A stretch of 64,000 bases of DNA, from assembly GCA_026545225.1 (NCBI GenBank), contig CM048847.1:3224001-3288000 (forward strand), read 5' to 3'. The DNA comes from Cornus controversa (lineage: Eukaryota; Streptophyta; Magnoliopsida; Cornales; Cornaceae). Position numbers and translations under genes: made by a program. Below the pieces are notes generated by a model. The model had not been told where the DNA came from and ran no database searches. It worked only from the letters and a program-made list of their open reading frames with translations. Below are positions 62,011 to 64,000 of the stretch, piece by piece; within the stretch, counting starts at the first letter, position 1; each line of letters starts with the position of its first letter.

Positions 62011-64000
62011 TGTTCGTCACTTCTTTTGGATGCTTTGATGGTCGAATATGGAAAAAAGAAACTTACGATTCTGATTATGGCACGACTTCTCAAGGAATGG
62101 GTTTTTGAATCAGAACAACTCAAACTAAACTTGTTTAAAATCCTTGATAGCTTGGGAATTGTTTCTTTTACTTTTCCAGATGGTTAAAGTTGGCATAGAG
62201 CACCATACGGTTGTGATCATTCATGAGTGCAGCAAGGAATTACTATTTTTGATTCAGGACGTCCTGATGGTTGAATTTGGCATAAAGCAATGTATAATTC
62301 TAAGTATGGCACGATTTCACGTGGATTGGACTTTTCGAATCAGGACAAGTAAAATGAAACAAGTTCGAAACCGTTGTTGTCATTCTCTATTTTTCTGAAC
62401 ATCCAGATGGTCAATTCTAGCACAAAGCGCCATACGGTTGTCGTCATGCCTGATTATTACAAGCAATTGTTCTTTTCGACTCAGAACAAGTCAAACAAAC
62501 ATGGATGAAGATCGGATCGACATGCTCGTCGTTTCTTTGGGACGCTTTGATGGTTTCATTTAGAAAAAAACAGCGTACGATTAGTATTATGGCACGACTT
62601 CTCTTGGAATGCGGTTTTCGAATCAAAACAACTCAAATGAAACAAGTTTAAAATGGTCGGTAGCTTGCTAATTGTTTCCTTTAGATGTCCAAACGGTCGA
62701 ACTTGGAACGAAGCACCATACGGTTGTGATGAAGATCGGATTGACATGTTCGTCACTTCTTTTGGATGCTTTGATGGCCTAATATGGAAAAAAGAAACTT
62801 ACGATTCTGATTATGGCACGACTTCTCAAGGAATGGGTTTTTGAATCAGAACAACTCAAACTAAACTTGTTTAAAATCCTTGATAGCTTGGGAATTGTTT
62901 CTTTTACTTTTCCAGATGGTTGAAGTTGGCATAGAGCACCATACGGTTGTGATCATTCATGAGTGCAGCAAGGAATTACTATTTTTGATTCAGGACGTCC
63001 TGATGGTTGAATTTGGCATAAAGCAATGTATAATTCTAAGTATGGCACGATTTCACGTGGATTGGACTTTTTGAATCAGGACAAGTAAAACGAAACAAGT
63101 TCGAAACCGTTGTTGTCATTCTCTATTTTTCTGAACATCCAGATGGTCAATTCTAGCACAAAGCGCCATACGGTTGTCGTCATGCCTGATTATTACAAGC
63201 AATTGTTCTTTTCGACTCAGAACAACTCAAACAAACATGGATGAAGATCGGATCGACATGCTCGTCGTTTCTTTGGGACGCTTTGATGGTTTCATTTAGA
63301 AAAAAGCAGCGTACGATTAGTATTATGGCACGACTTCTCTTGGAATTCGGTTTTCGAATCAAAACAACTCAAATGAAACAAGTTTAAAATGGTCGGTAGC
63401 TTGCTAATTGTTTCCTTTAGATGTCCAAACGGTCGAACTTGGAATGAAGCACCATACGGTTGTGATGAAGATCGGATTGACATGTTCGTCACTTCTTTTG
63501 GATGCTTTGATGGCCTAATATGGAAAAAAGAAACTTACGATTATGATTATGGCACGACTTCTCAAGGAATGGGTTTTTGAATCAGAACAACTCAAACTAA
63601 ACTTGTTTAAAATCCTTGATAGCTTGGGAATTGTTTCTTTTACTTTTCCAGATGGTTGAAGTTGGCATAGAGCACCATACGGTTGTGATCATTCATGAGT
63701 GCAGCAAGGAATTACTATTTTTGATTCAGGACGTCCTGATGGTTGAATTTGGCATAAAGCAATGTATAATTCTAAGTATGGCACGATTTCACGTGGATTG
63801 GACTTTTCGAATCAGGACAAGTAAAACGAAACAAGTTCGAAACCGTTGTTGTCATTCTCTATTTTTCTGAACATCCAGATGGTCAATTCTAGCACAAAGC
63901 GCCATACGGTTGTCGTCATGCCTGATTATTACAAGCAATTGTTCTTTTCGACTCAGAACAAGTCAAACAAACATGGATGAAGATCGGATCGACATGCTCG

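Larger units (their letters stand above)
54345..63870 (+). repeat. Six- and three-monomer repeats at the right end
   Basis: The block with cattttgaaaaaagcag, agtatgacacg, aaagtgccatacgg, the divergent sub-type and ggttaaagttggc at 54.5-55.6 kb recurs at 58.9-60.0 kb (offset 4417, six monomers). Its second half recurs again at 61.6-62.2 kb (offset 2209, three monomers). The following monomers also match: 56027/60444/62653 and 56763/61180/63389. Confidence 0.82.
43231..64000 (+). repeat. Satellite array, right arm (~28 monomers of ~736 bp)
   Basis: The same satellite in the same orientation resumes immediately after the insertion. Anchor positions are 43511, 44248, 44985, 45721 and so on to 63389. 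The distance from the last left-arm anchor (37949) to 43511 is 5562 bp, which equals one monomer plus the insertion and its 5-bp duplication, so the register is preserved. This arm has a clear trimeric higher-order period of about 2208 bp. The array runs off the right edge of the window. Confidence 0.98.

Noticed and set aside
44885-63870. Near-identical 2.2-kb and 4.4-kb blocks as assembly artefacts
   Set aside because: Not fully excluded. Several block copies differ by private single-base changes (for example 49402/51610 against 53818), so at least part of the higher-order pattern is real. Raw reads would settle it.
1-64000. Recurring open frames of 60-84 codons in every monomer, on both strands
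   Set aside because: They repeat only because the DNA repeats, overlap one another in several frames, break freely in single copies and show no domain, signal peptide or codon-level constraint. Not annotated as genes.

Overview
The window comes from a plant nuclear genome and lies inside a large satellite DNA array. The plant call rests on the interrupting insertion. It carries a 5S-rRNA-derived LTR of the Cassandra type and a Ty3/gypsy-type LTR, both joined to internal sequence typical of land-plant retrotransposons. I cannot name the species. I found no host protein-coding gene. The short open frames recurring every ~736 bp are by-products of the repeat itself.

Layout: (1) 1-38409 is an unbroken head-to-tail array of a ~736-bp monomer, with about 52 copies in one orientation. 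(2) 38410-43230 is a 4.8-kb insertion with TG...CA outer ends, flanked by a 5-bp direct duplication (gttgt). Its left 4.37 kb looks like one long Ty3/gypsy LTR on the minus strand (38410-42780), followed by a ~70-bp stub of that element's 3' internal end. Its right part, on the plus strand, is a Cassandra-type TRIM half: an initiator-tRNA-Met primer binding site, a very short internal domain, a polypurine tract and one LTR carrying a 5S-like pol III promoter. (3) 43231-64000 resumes the satellite in exact register with about 28 more copies. Both window ends lie inside the array, so its true length is unknown.

The 736-bp monomer is itself composite. It contains four related sub-repeats (about 223, 230, 141 and 142 bp) that appear to come from an ancestral unit of about 225 bp. 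The two short ones each lack a different ~80-bp internal piece. Shared private variants show a further level of order. There are dimer-spaced repeats (1473 bp) near the left end, a tetramer (2944 bp) at 18-24 kb, trimers (2208 bp) at 29-34 kb and trimers over nearly all of the right arm. Many differences between copies are C/T or G/A changes at CpG, as expected for methylated heterochromatin. A centromeric or other heterochromatic location is plausible but not shown.

The most unusual object is the insertion. Two LTR ends from two different retrotransposon families appear to have been joined precisely at a primer binding site and integrated together as one unit.
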